Below, piece after piece: positions 25,609 through 33,464 of a stretch of 64,000 nucleotides of DNA. Within the stretch, counting starts at the first letter, position 1. Each line of letters begins with the position of its first letter. Position numbers and translations under genes: made by a program. The notes beneath the pieces were generated by a model that saw only the letters and a list, made by a program, of their open reading frames with translations, ran no database searches and had not been told where the DNA came from. This stretch comes from Pseudomonas sp. B6002 (lineage in GTDB: Bacteria > Pseudomonadota > Gammaproteobacteria > Pseudomonadales > Pseudomonadaceae): positions 712,198 to 776,197 of the forward strand of contig NZ_JACAOY010000006.1 in the NCBI RefSeq assembly GCF_013385985.1, in the 5' to 3' direction.

Positions 25609-26511
25609 TCATTCACTCAGCAAGGCATGGCAGCGCACCTGCAAGAACTGATGCAACACCTTGACCCGTTCCGACACTTGCAGGCGATGAGGGCACATCA
25701 GGTTGAACGGCGTGGGTTCGCCTTGCCACTGCGGCAGCAACGGCACCAGGCGCCCGGCCTTGATATCGCGGGCCACATCCAGGTTGGCCTTGTAGGCAAT
25801 CCCGTGGCCGGCCAGCGCCCAGCGCCGCACGATTTCACCGTCGTCGCTGAGGTAGTCGCCACTCACCTCGACCTCGTGCAACTGTGTGCCCTGGCGAAAA
25901 TACCAGGTGTTGTTGGCCTGGCCCCGGCGCATGTAACGCAGGGTGCTGTGGTGCGCCAGGTCGGCTGGCGTAAGCGGCGTGCCATGCCGCGCAAGGTAGT
26001 CAGGGCTGGCGCAAGGGATGCGATGGTGGCCGGGCACCACCGGCAGCGCCACCAGGCTGGAGTCACGCGGCACGCCAAACCGCAGGGCGATGTCCACGGT
26101 GTCGCGGAACAGGTCGGCATTGCTGTCGTTGAGCAGCAATTGCAGGCGAATGTTCGGGTGCTCCCGCTTGAATTCATCTAGCCAGCCCAGCAAAACGTTA
26201 CGCCCGAAATCCGAGGGCGCCGCCAGTTGCAACAAACCGCTGAGGCTCTGGCCCTGTTGCTTGATCGCCTGTTCTCCCTCGGCCAGCGCTTCAAGCGCTA
26301 CCCGGGCGCTGTCGAGGTAGCGCCGGCCTTCTTCGGTCAGGCGCATGCTGCGTGTGGAGCGGGCGAGCAAGCGAATACCCAGTCGGGTTTCCAGGCGCTT
26401 GAGGGCAATACTTGCGGCCGCAGGCGTCAGGTTGAGGCTGCGCGCCGCGGCCGACAGGCTGCCCGTGTCCGCCGTGCGCACAAAGACTTCAAGGTCCAGG
26501 GTTGAGCTCAT
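25609..26511 (-). CDS. LysR-family regulator
   Basis: A 300-residue LTTR with the N-terminal helix-turn-helix (LEVFVRTADTGSLSAAARSL ... AAASIALKRLETRLG) and an effector-binding domain containing LQLAAPSDFGRNVLLGWLDEF. It starts 101 bases from the divergent SDR gene, its likely target; the aldo/keto reductase 81 bases downstream may be co-transcribed. Confidence 0.92.
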   Translation of the reverse strand: MSSTLDLEVFVRTADTGSLSAAARSLNLTPAAASIALKRLETRLGIRLLARSTRSMRLTEEGRRYLDSARVALEALAEGEQAIKQQGQSLSGLLQLAAPSDFGRNVLLGWLDEFKREHPNIRLQLLLNDSNADLFRDTVDIALRFGVPRDSSLVALPVVPGHHRIPCASPDYLARHGTPLTPADLAHHSTLRYMRRGQANNTWYFRQGTQLHEVEVSGDYLSDDGEIVRRWALAGHGIAYKANLDVARDIKAGRLVPLLPQWQGEPTPFNLMCPHRLQVSERVKVLHQFLQVRCHALLSE

Positions 26512-26612
26512 TTGTAAAAATCCTTTAAAGATCTTGTCGTTTTACCGGGATTTTTCGCCGATTGCCAAGCGGGGAAGATGAACGCTCATTTTCTCGATCA
26601 GGACATTTCTCC

Positions 26613-27317
26613 ATGACAGCTTCCCTCAACGGCAAAACCGTCATCGTCATCGGTGGCAGCAGCGGCATTGGTGCAGCCGTGGCCAAGGCCGCATCAGCGC
26701 GGGGTGCGCAGGTGGTATTGGCCGGGCGGCGGTTGACCTCCGGTGTCGACAACGGGGTGCGCAGTGAGCCGGTCGACGTCACTGACAGCGCCTCATTGCA
26801 ACGCCTGTTCGAGGCGGTGGGGCGCTTTGATCACCTGGTCTACACCTCCGGCCCTTCGGTGCGTGCCAAACCCTTGAGCGAAACCGACCTGGACGAAGCC
26901 CAGGAGAATTTCAATGTGAAACTCTGGGGTTCGCTGCGAGCGATTCAGTTGGCCCTGCCATTTCTCGATGCCCATGGCAGCATCAGCCTGACCTCCGGCC
27001 AATTGGGGCGTAAGTTTGCGCCCGGCCAGTTCATCAAGACCGGCATCAACGCGGCCACCGAAGCGCTAGGCAAACAACTGGCCAAGGAGCTGGCGCCACG
27101 TCGCGTCAACGTGATCAGCCCAGGCGTGATTGATACACCGGCGTATGCGGGGTTGGCGGAAGATCAGCGTCAGGCGATGTACGCCAAGGCGGGCGGGGCG
27201 TTGCCGGTCGGGCGGGTGGGGCAGGCGGAGGAAGTGGCAGCAGGGTACGTGCTGGCCATGGAGAATGGCTTCATGACCGGTGCCGTGATCGATGTCGACG
27301 GCGGCGGCCTGCTGTAA
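26613..27317 (+). CDS. atypical short-chain dehydrogenase/reductase
   Basis: A 234-residue Rossmann-fold protein. GGSSGIG at residues 14-20 binds the dinucleotide and VLAGRR suggests NADP(H). The later part ELAPRRVNVISPGVIDTPAYAG is normal for SDRs, but where the catalytic Y-x-x-x-K should be, the sequence is GQFIKTGINAATEALGK: Phe stands near the Tyr position and there is no Lys four residues later. The Ser in SLTSGQLG remains. It may be one of the divergent SDRs with altered chemistry. ATG at 26613 with AGGA upstream; the longer frame runs into the LysR promoter. Confidence 0.88.
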   Translation: MTASLNGKTVIVIGGSSGIGAAVAKAASARGAQVVLAGRRLTSGVDNGVRSEPVDVTDSASLQRLFEAVGRFDHLVYTSGPSVRAKPLSETDLDEAQENFNVKLWGSLRAIQLALPFLDAHGSISLTSGQLGRKFAPGQFIKTGINAATEALGKQLAKELAPRRVNVISPGVIDTPAYAGLAEDQRQAMYAKAGGALPVGRVGQAEEVAAGYVLAMENGFMTGAVIDVDGGGLL

Positions 27318-27356
27318 ACACCACCCAAGGGTGGATGGCTGTAAACACCACACCTT

Positions 27357-27422
27357 GTAGGAGCCCGGCTTGCCGGCGATGGCGATCTCACTGCCGCCAT
27401 CGCCGGCAAGCCGGGCTCCTAC
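27357..27422. repeat. REPIN: perfect inverted REP pair
   Basis: A 28-bp element (27357-27384), beginning GTAGGAGCCCGGCTTGCC, is repeated as its exact reverse complement at 27395-27422 with a 10-base spacer. It lies between the convergent SDR and MFS genes and as RNA would form a very stable hairpin. Just before it, GCTGTAAACACCAC at 27311-27324 (including the SDR stop codon) is repeated at 27338-27351. Confidence 0.9.
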
Positions 27423-27433
27423 ATGGGGGGGCG

Positions 27434-28744
27434 TCAGGCCTTCAGGGTGCGTGTCATGCGCAGCGCCAATACGCTGCCGGCCACGATCACCGCCGCCAGC
27501 AGGTACAACGCCACATCCGTGGACCCGGTCGCGTCCTTCACGAACCCCACGATATAGGGGCTGAGGAAACCAGCCATCTGGCCCATGGAGTTGATCAACG
27601 CCAAGCCACCGGCCGCTGCGCCGGCACTGAGCATCGCGGTCGGCACCGGCCAGAACATCGGCAGCCCGGTGAGGGCGCCCATGGTGGCGATGGTCAAGCC
27701 CAGGATCGCAATCGCCGGGGTGGTAGCGAAATTCACCGCGATCACCAGGCCAATCGCGCCCATCAGCATCGGCACCACCAGGTGCCAACGACGCTCCTTG
27801 CGCAAGTCTGCCGAACGGCCCACCAGCAGCATGAACACTGCGGCCAACAGATAAGGAATCGCGCTGAGCCAGCCAATCACCAGGTTATCGCTGAACCCCA
27901 GGTTCTTGATGATCGACGGCAGCCAGAAGTTGATCGCGTACACGCCGCTCTGGATGCAGAAGTAGATCAAGCCAAATGCCCAGATCGCCGGGTTCTTGAA
28001 CACTTCGGCGAGGGAATCGGTGGTGGTTTTCGGCTTGTTGGCCAGGTCAGTCGCCTGGTCGGCTTCCAGCACCGCGCGTTCATGGGGCGTGAGCCACTTG
28101 GCGTTGGCGAAGCTGTCGCTGAGCAGGAAGTAGGCGAGGGCGCCCAGGGCCACGGTCGGGATGCCTTGCAGCAGGAACATCCATTGCCAGCCCGCCAAGC
28201 CACCTTGGCCTGCAGCGAAATGGTTGAGGATCCAGCCAGAGAACGGGCTGCCGAGCAGGCCCGACACCGGGATCGCCGACATGAACAGCGCCATGATCCG
28301 CCCACGGCGGAAGGTCGGGAACCACTGCGAGAGGTACAGCACCACGCCCGGGAAGAAGCCGGCTTCGGCGGCACCGGTAAACAGGCGCAAGGTGTAGAAG
28401 TGCGTCGGCGTGGTGACGAACAAGAGGCAGGTGGACAGCGTGCCCCACACGATCATCATCAGCGCGATCCAGCGCCGTGGGCCGAACTTGGTCAGCGCCA
28501 GGTTGCTCGGCACGCCGCACAGCACGTAGCCGATGAAGAAGATCCCGGCACCCAGGCCGTACACGGTTTCGCTGAACTTCAACGCATCGAGCATCTGCAG
28601 CTTGGCAAATCCAACGTTCACCCGGTCGAGGTAGTTGAACAGGTAGCAGATAAAGATGAAGGGGATCAGGCGCAGGGTAATGCGCTTGTAGATGGCGTTT
28701 TTATCGTCATCGGTGGCCAGTGTGGCAGCGGCGCTCTGTGACAT
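27434..28744 (-). CDS. MFS permease, anion:cation symporter type
   Basis: A 436-residue, 12-helix major facilitator protein of the ACS group (GudP, GarP, phthalate and allantoate carriers): YLFNYLDRVNVGFAKLQM in helix 1, GVPSNLALTKFGPRRWIAL as the loop 2-3 motif, and AAEAGFFPGVVLYLSQWFP. Such permeases import organic anions with protons. It is divergent from a CdaR-type regulator followed by glycerate kinase, which suggests a sugar diacid, glycerate or related substrate. GAGAG precedes the ATG. Confidence 0.9.
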   Translation of the reverse strand: MSQSAAATLATDDDKNAIYKRITLRLIPFIFICYLFNYLDRVNVGFAKLQMLDALKFSETVYGLGAGIFFIGYVLCGVPSNLALTKFGPRRWIALMMIVWGTLSTCLLFVTTPTHFYTLRLFTGAAEAGFFPGVVLYLSQWFPTFRRGRIMALFMSAIPVSGLLGSPFSGWILNHFAAGQGGLAGWQWMFLLQGIPTVALGALAYFLLSDSFANAKWLTPHERAVLEADQATDLANKPKTTTDSLAEVFKNPAIWAFGLIYFCIQSGVYAINFWLPSIIKNLGFSDNLVIGWLSAIPYLLAAVFMLLVGRSADLRKERRWHLVVPMLMGAIGLVIAVNFATTPAIAILGLTIATMGALTGLPMFWPVPTAMLSAGAAAGGLALINSMGQMAGFLSPYIVGFVKDATGSTDVALYLLAAVIVAGSVLALRMTRTLKA

Positions 28745-28903
28745 GGCAGTCTCTCTTTATTATGATTTTTCGCGATGCGAGGGTAACGTTGATCGCCCGA
28801 TGAGTCTCGGCCACCTTGCACGGTGCTGTCTTTGTGCTCGCGCACAGTGAAGCATCTTTTGCGCTGTGCCTATGAACAACCCGCTTTCAAGGAATTTAGC
28901 CCC

Positions 28904-30004
28904 ATGTTCGAGCTGGATCATGACCTGGCGCAGGATATTGTCGATCGCACCATGGCCATCCTGCCCTACAACGTCAACGTCATGGACAGTCAGGGGCTGA
29001 TTCTCGGCAGCGGTGAGCCCGAACGCATCAACACCCGCCACGAAGGCGCGCAACTGGTGCTGGCCAACGGCCGCGTGGTGGAAATAGACGGTCAGACCGC
29101 CAAGCACCTCAAGGGCGTGCAACCGGGCATCAACCTGCCGCTGCTGCATGACGGACGCCTGATCGGCGTGCTTGGCATCACCGGTGAGCCCGAACTGCTG
29201 CGCACCTACGCCGAGCTGGTGCGCATGACCGCCGAAATGCTGGTGAGCCATCGTCATCAACAGGCCGAGCAACAGTGGCGGCGCCAGCGTTGCGATGACC
29301 TGCTGGCGTTGCTGCTGGCCGAAACCGGCGACTCGCCGCGCCTGGTGGATGAAGCGCAGCAACTGGGCCTCAAGCCACAATTGGCGCGCACACCGTACTT
29401 GTTTGAGCTGGGCGCGGGCCAGTCGGCGGAAGCCCTGAGCACCTGGCTGACCTCACGGTATCCGGACAGCTGGTGCGTCAGCTCTGCGCAATTTTCCCTG
29501 CTGTGGTGCCGGCCGGCGGCGGTGCAGGTGGACAACCCACGGCTACTGGAAAAGCTCCAAGGGCTGGGCTGGAATATCCTCCGCGTGGCGGTGGGTGGCC
29601 AGGCCGACGGGCTGGCAGGTTTGCGTCGTTGCTATCGCCGCGTCGGTGACTTGCTGGCCTATGGTCGTGATGTGTTGCCGCATTCACGCCTGCTGACGCT
29701 CAACCGTTTTCGCTTGCCGGTGATGCTATGGCGCCATCGCAACGACGATGCCCTGGACGAGTTGCTCAACCCACTGCGCAAGGTGCTGGCCAAGGACAGC
29801 AACGGCCAACTGCTCGCCACGTTACGCAGTTGGTGCGAGCACGACGGCCAGAGCCAGGCTTGCGCTGACGCCCTGGGCATCCATCGCAACAGCCTGCGTT
29901 ACCGCATGGAGCGCATTGCCGAACTCAGTGGCGTAGACCCGCTGACCCTGGACGGCATGCTCGCCCTGTACCTCGGCGTGCAACTGCTGCCCCAGGCTTT
30001 GTAG
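28904..30004 (+). CDS. CdaR-type sugar-diacid-responsive regulator
   Basis: A 366-residue transcription activator: the N-terminal sugar-diacid recognition domain (residues 1-135, starting FELDHDLAQDIVDRTMAILP with the typical VNVMDSQGLILGSGEPERI) and a C-terminal PucR-type helix-turn-helix (ALGIHRNSLRYRMERIAELS). Relatives in E. coli (CdaR) activate galactarate, glucarate and glycerate genes. The ATG at 28904 has AAGGA upstream; the frame before it has no such support. It lies between the permease and garK and probably controls both. Confidence 0.9.
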   Translation: MFELDHDLAQDIVDRTMAILPYNVNVMDSQGLILGSGEPERINTRHEGAQLVLANGRVVEIDGQTAKHLKGVQPGINLPLLHDGRLIGVLGITGEPELLRTYAELVRMTAEMLVSHRHQQAEQQWRRQRCDDLLALLLAETGDSPRLVDEAQQLGLKPQLARTPYLFELGAGQSAEALSTWLTSRYPDSWCVSSAQFSLLWCRPAAVQVDNPRLLEKLQGLGWNILRVAVGGQADGLAGLRRCYRRVGDLLAYGRDVLPHSRLLTLNRFRLPVMLWRHRNDDALDELLNPLRKVLAKDSNGQLLATLRSWCEHDGQSQACADALGIHRNSLRYRMERIAELSGVDPLTLDGMLALYLGVQLLPQAL

Positions 30005-30101
30005 AAATGAACAACAAAGCTGACCGGCACTTGTGCATCGGACCGGCGTCATTCCCCCAGGCAACTGGCAGCATGGGCGCTATAAAAACCGGAGAAAGCC
30101 C

Positions 30102-31244
30102 ATGAAAATCATCATCGCCCCCGACTCGTTCAAGGACAGCCTGAGTGCCGAAGGCGTCGCCCAGGCCATTGCCCAAGGGTTGACCGAGGTCTGGCCGGAC
30201 GCTGAACTGGTCCAATGCCCAATGGCGGACGGTGGTGAAGGCACGGTTGAATCGGTACTCGCCGCATGTAACGGCGAACTGCGTAGCCAACGCGTCACCG
30301 GCCCCTTGGGCGGTTCAGTTGAAGCCCGCTGGGGCTGGTTGGCCGACAGCCACACCGCAATCATCGAGATGGCCGAAGCCAGCGGCTTGCAATTGGTCCC
30401 GCCGGGGCAGCGCGATGCCTGTTCCAGCAGCACCTACGGCACCGGCGAACTGATCCGCGCGGCCCTCGACCTTGGCGCCGAGCGCATCATCCTGGCGATT
30501 GGCGGCAGTGCGACCAACGATGGTGGAGCGGGGGCCCTGCAAGCGCTTGGCGTGCAACTGTTCGATGCACAGGATCAGCCGTTGCCCCCGGGTGGGCTGG
30601 CCTTGGCTCACCTGGCGCGGATCAGCCTTGAAGATCTCGACCCACGCCTGGCCCAGGTCCGTTTTGAAATCGCTGCCGACGTGAACAACCCCCTGTGCGG
30701 CCCCCATGGCGCTTCCGCTATTTTCGGCCCGCAGAAAGGCGCTAGCCCTGAACAGGTCAAGCAACTCGACGCCGCCCTCGGCCACTTCGCCGACCATTGC
30801 GCCAAGGTCCTGCCCAAGGATGTGCGCGAAGAACCCGGCAGTGGTGCTGCCGGAGGCCTTGGTTTTGCGGCCAAAGCATTCCTCGCGGCGCAGTTCCGTG
30901 CCGGTGTCGAGGTGGTTGCCGAACTGGTCGGCCTGGACGCCGCCGTATGCGGCGCCGACCTGGTCATCACCGGCGAAGGTCGCTTCGACGCCCAGACCCT
31001 GCGCGGTAAAACCCCGTTTGGCGTAGCGCGTATTGCCAGGCAGCACGGCGTGCCCGTGATCGTGATCGCCGGCACTTTGGGTGATGGGTATGAGCAGATG
31101 TACGCCCACGGCGTGGATGCAGCTTTTGCCTTGCCGTCTGGGCCGATGAGCCTGGAGCAGGCGTGCAGCGAAGCACCGCGCCTGCTGCGTGAGCGCGCGG
31201 CAGATATTGCGCGGGTGTGGCGAGTGGCAGCGTTGCGCTCCTGA
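30102..31244 (+). CDS. garK: glycerate kinase
   Basis: A 380-residue kinase of the GlxK/GarK family, phosphorylating D-glycerate, usually to 2-phosphoglycerate. Family marks: MKIIIAPDSFKDSLSAEGVA at the N-terminus, PMADGGEGT, IGGSATNDGGAGALQALG and VITGEGRFDAQTLRGKTP. The length is normal. GGAG precedes the ATG at 30102. It lies 97 bases after the CdaR-type gene; an AACAACAA string at 30010-30017 in this gap fits the A-rich target of Hfq/Crc carbon repression. Confidence 0.94.
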   Translation: MKIIIAPDSFKDSLSAEGVAQAIAQGLTEVWPDAELVQCPMADGGEGTVESVLAACNGELRSQRVTGPLGGSVEARWGWLADSHTAIIEMAEASGLQLVPPGQRDACSSSTYGTGELIRAALDLGAERIILAIGGSATNDGGAGALQALGVQLFDAQDQPLPPGGLALAHLARISLEDLDPRLAQVRFEIAADVNNPLCGPHGASAIFGPQKGASPEQVKQLDAALGHFADHCAKVLPKDVREEPGSGAAGGLGFAAKAFLAAQFRAGVEVVAELVGLDAAVCGADLVITGEGRFDAQTLRGKTPFGVARIARQHGVPVIVIAGTLGDGYEQMYAHGVDAAFALPSGPMSLEQACSEAPRLLRERAADIARVWRVAALRS

Positions 31245-31296
31245 TAGCGGCGCTCCTACACTGGCCCGCCACTTGTCTTTCAAAGGATGAAACACA

Positions 31297-31809
31297 ATGC
31301 ACACACCTGAGCCCCACATCGTCATCCAGCGTTTCACCGAGGCCCATCTTGAAGGCGTCGCCGTGCTCTATAACGACCCGGCCGTGTGCCGTCAGGTGCT
31401 GCAGATGCCTTTCCAGGCCGTGGAGATGTGGCGCAAACGGTTGGTCATGGACAACGAGCGGCGGCTACAGCTGGTGGCCGTGCATGGCGGCGAAGTGATC
31501 GGCCAGTTGGGCCTGGAGCAGTACCTGCGGGTGCGCCAGAGCCATGTCGGTTCGTTCGGCATGGGCGTGGCGACGGCCTGGCAGGGCAAGGGCGTGGGTT
31601 CGCGCTTGCTGGCGGCCGCGCTGGACGTGGCCGACAACTGGATGAATCTGCACCGTGTGGAATTGACGGTGTTTGCCGACAACGAGGCCGCGCAAAGCCT
31701 GTACCGCAAGTTCGGCTTTGAAGTCGAAGGCCGGCTGCGCGACTACGCGGTGCGCGATGGCAAGTATGTCGACACCGTGAGCATGGCGCGCCTGCGCCGG
31801 CCGGTTTAA
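31297..31809 (+). CDS. GNAT acetyltransferase, YhhY/AaaT-like
   Basis: A 170-residue acetyl-CoA transferase. The acetyl-CoA loop is ATAWQGKGVGSRLL, with HRVELTVFADNEAAQSLYRKF after it and RDYAVRDGKYVDTVSMARL at the end, close to E. coli YhhY, an amino-acid N-acetyltransferase. The N-terminal VCRQVLQMPFQAVEMWRKRL fits too. The substrate is inferred only from that similarity. Its stop overlaps that of the convergent racemase gene by 4 bases. Confidence 0.88.
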   Translation: MHTPEPHIVIQRFTEAHLEGVAVLYNDPAVCRQVLQMPFQAVEMWRKRLVMDNERRLQLVAVHGGEVIGQLGLEQYLRVRQSHVGSFGMGVATAWQGKGVGSRLLAAALDVADNWMNLHRVELTVFADNEAAQSLYRKFGFEVEGRLRDYAVRDGKYVDTVSMARLRRPV

Positions 31810-32498
31810 TCCCCCAGAGCAAACGCCACCGCAGCCTGTGCATGCAGCTCGGTGGTGTCCAGCAGCGGCAGGTCGCTGTGTTCCGGCTTGATCAGCAAGC
31901 CGATTTCGGTGCACCCCAGGATGATCGCCTGGGCGCCACGTGCGGCGAGGGACTCGATCACGCGTTGATAGACCTGGCGCGACGCGTCACTGATCACGCC
32001 CACACACAATTCCTCGTAGATGATCCGGTGTACCGCCTGGCGTTCGTCCGCCTCGGGCACCAGCACGGTCAGGCCCTGGGCGGCCAGGCGGGATTTAAGA
32101 AAGTCCTGCTCCATGGTGAACGCCGTGCCCAGCAAACCAACCGTCAGCGTGCCCGCTTCGACGGCCGCCGCACCCGCCGCATCGGCAATGTGCAGAAACG
32201 GAATCGACACCGCTGCCTCGATACGCGGCGCCACCAAATGCATGGTGTTGGTGCACAGCACCACACAGTCGGCGCCCCCCGCTTGCAGGCGCCGGGCGGC
32301 GTCTTCGAGGATCAGCGCGGTGTCGTCCCAGCGGCCAGCGTGCTGCGCCTGTTCCACCGGGCCGAAGTCCACGCTGTACATCAACAGCTGCGCCGAACGC
32401 AGCGGCCCCAGTTGGTCGCGTACGCGCTGATTGATGATGCGGTAATACTCGGCGCTGGACTCCCAGCTCATGCCGCCGATAAGGCCGATGGTGCGCAT
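31806..32498 (-). CDS. aspartate/glutamate racemase family protein
   Basis: A 230-residue PLP-independent amino-acid racemase-like enzyme. The two catalytic cysteines are present: C82 (VVLCTNTMHLVA) and C196 (IILGCTEIGLLI), with the family N-terminus IGLIGGMSWESSAEYY. It is close to the YgeA/aspartate racemase group; the actual substrate amino acid is unknown. Confidence 0.9.
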   Translation of the reverse strand: MRTIGLIGGMSWESSAEYYRIINQRVRDQLGPLRSAQLLMYSVDFGPVEQAQHAGRWDDTALILEDAARRLQAGGADCVVLCTNTMHLVAPRIEAAVSIPFLHIADAAGAAAVEAGTLTVGLLGTAFTMEQDFLKSRLAAQGLTVLVPEADERQAVHRIIYEELCVGVISDASRQVYQRVIESLAARGAQAIILGCTEIGLLIKPEHSDLPLLDTTELHAQAAVAFALGD

Positions 32499-32706
32499 GC
32501 GATGCTCCTGACAAGGAATGTCGCTTCACCTTACCCATTGGCTGCGGATTAGTCATACGCAGTTGCCGAGCAAATGACCGGAGCAGTTCCTTCGTCCAGG
32601 CGCCCTCTGTTCGGTGTTGTGCACTTGCACAGTGTTAACCGCACGCAGCACCCGCGTATCTGCCATGATCGACACTCGCAACCTGGCTCACCGGAGGACA
32701 TTCGCA

Positions 32707-33201
32707 ATGGACGACGTACAGCAACTGGGCGAGATGCTTCGTCATTACGCCGAGAGCGAAGCGCACAAGAAGCAGCAATTGGAGGTGCAGTCGGCCCGTT
32801 GGGCGCAAAAGCTCAGTGAGTTGTTCGGGCAGATCGAGTACTGGCTGGCGCCGGTCAAGACGGTGGGCTTGCTCGAGGTGCAGCGTGAGGCCTACGTGGC
32901 CAGCGGCCCGAGCATGCCGGTGGAGGTTTCGACCTTCAAGACCGAGAAGCTGAACGTACAGATCACCGGAAAAACCGTGGAGTTCGTGCCGGATGTGATG
33001 GGCGCGGGAGGGTTGATTACGGTGGCGGTGATCGGTCTCACCGCCGCGCGCCACGGCAGCGTCTCGCTGGTACTGCCAGCCGATAAAAATGATTGGCTCT
33101 GGAAGAAAACCAACGGCCTCAAAGACCCGGACACCTTCGCCTTCGACGCCAACTTCCTCGCCGCCCAGCTCCAGAGCCTGATCCCGCGGGAACGTATTTA
33201 A
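32707..33201 (+). CDS. hypothetical protein (164 aa)
   Basis: I do not recognise a family. The protein starts MDDVQQLGEMLRHYAESEAH with a charged, helix-like first 50 residues, then a beta-rich region (KLNVQITGKTVEFVPDVMGA) and a short hydrophobic stretch (GGLITVAVIGLTAA). No signal peptide. GGAGGA lies 8 bases before the ATG at 32707, which supports this start over the longer frame from 32614. It is followed immediately by a REP cluster. Confidence 0.7.
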   Translation: MDDVQQLGEMLRHYAESEAHKKQQLEVQSARWAQKLSELFGQIEYWLAPVKTVGLLEVQREAYVASGPSMPVEVSTFKTEKLNVQITGKTVEFVPDVMGAGGLITVAVIGLTAARHGSVSLVLPADKNDWLWKKTNGLKDPDTFAFDANFLAAQLQSLIPRERI

Positions 33202-33210
33202 GGCAACGGT

Positions 33211-33420
33211 TGCCATCGCCGGCAAGCCAGCTCCCACAGGTGACCGAGTACACCCGCTGACCTGTCCTCACTGTAGGAGCCGGCTTGCCGGCGATAGCGA
33301 TCCATCAGCCAGCAGAGTTGCAGCTGAGCCACCGCCATCGCTGGCAAGCCAGCTCCTACAGTGGATCTTCGTCATTACGCAGCCCCCTGTGGGAGCAAGC
33401 TGTCGAGCTTTAGCGAGGCT
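33211..33420. repeat. cluster of four alternating REP elements
   Basis: Four REP copies lie at a spacing of about 60 bases: reverse at 33211-33239 (CGCCGGCAAGCCAGCTCCCA), forward at 33271-33299 (GTAGGAGCCGGCTTGCCGGC), reverse at 33331-33360 and a diverged forward copy from 33387 (TGTGGGAGCAAGCTGTCGAG). They fill most of the 263-base gap between the hypothetical protein and the convergent cytochrome gene. No gene is seen in the gap. Confidence 0.88.
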
Positions 33421-33464
33421 GCGAAGACGGAGGTATTGGCGTTAAAGAGTGTTCAGACAAGCGC

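Noticed and set aside
33211-33420. Regular repeats that could be read as a CRISPR array
   Set aside because: The repeats alternate in orientation, are imperfect and carry the REP core; there are no cas genes and the spacers are not uniform.
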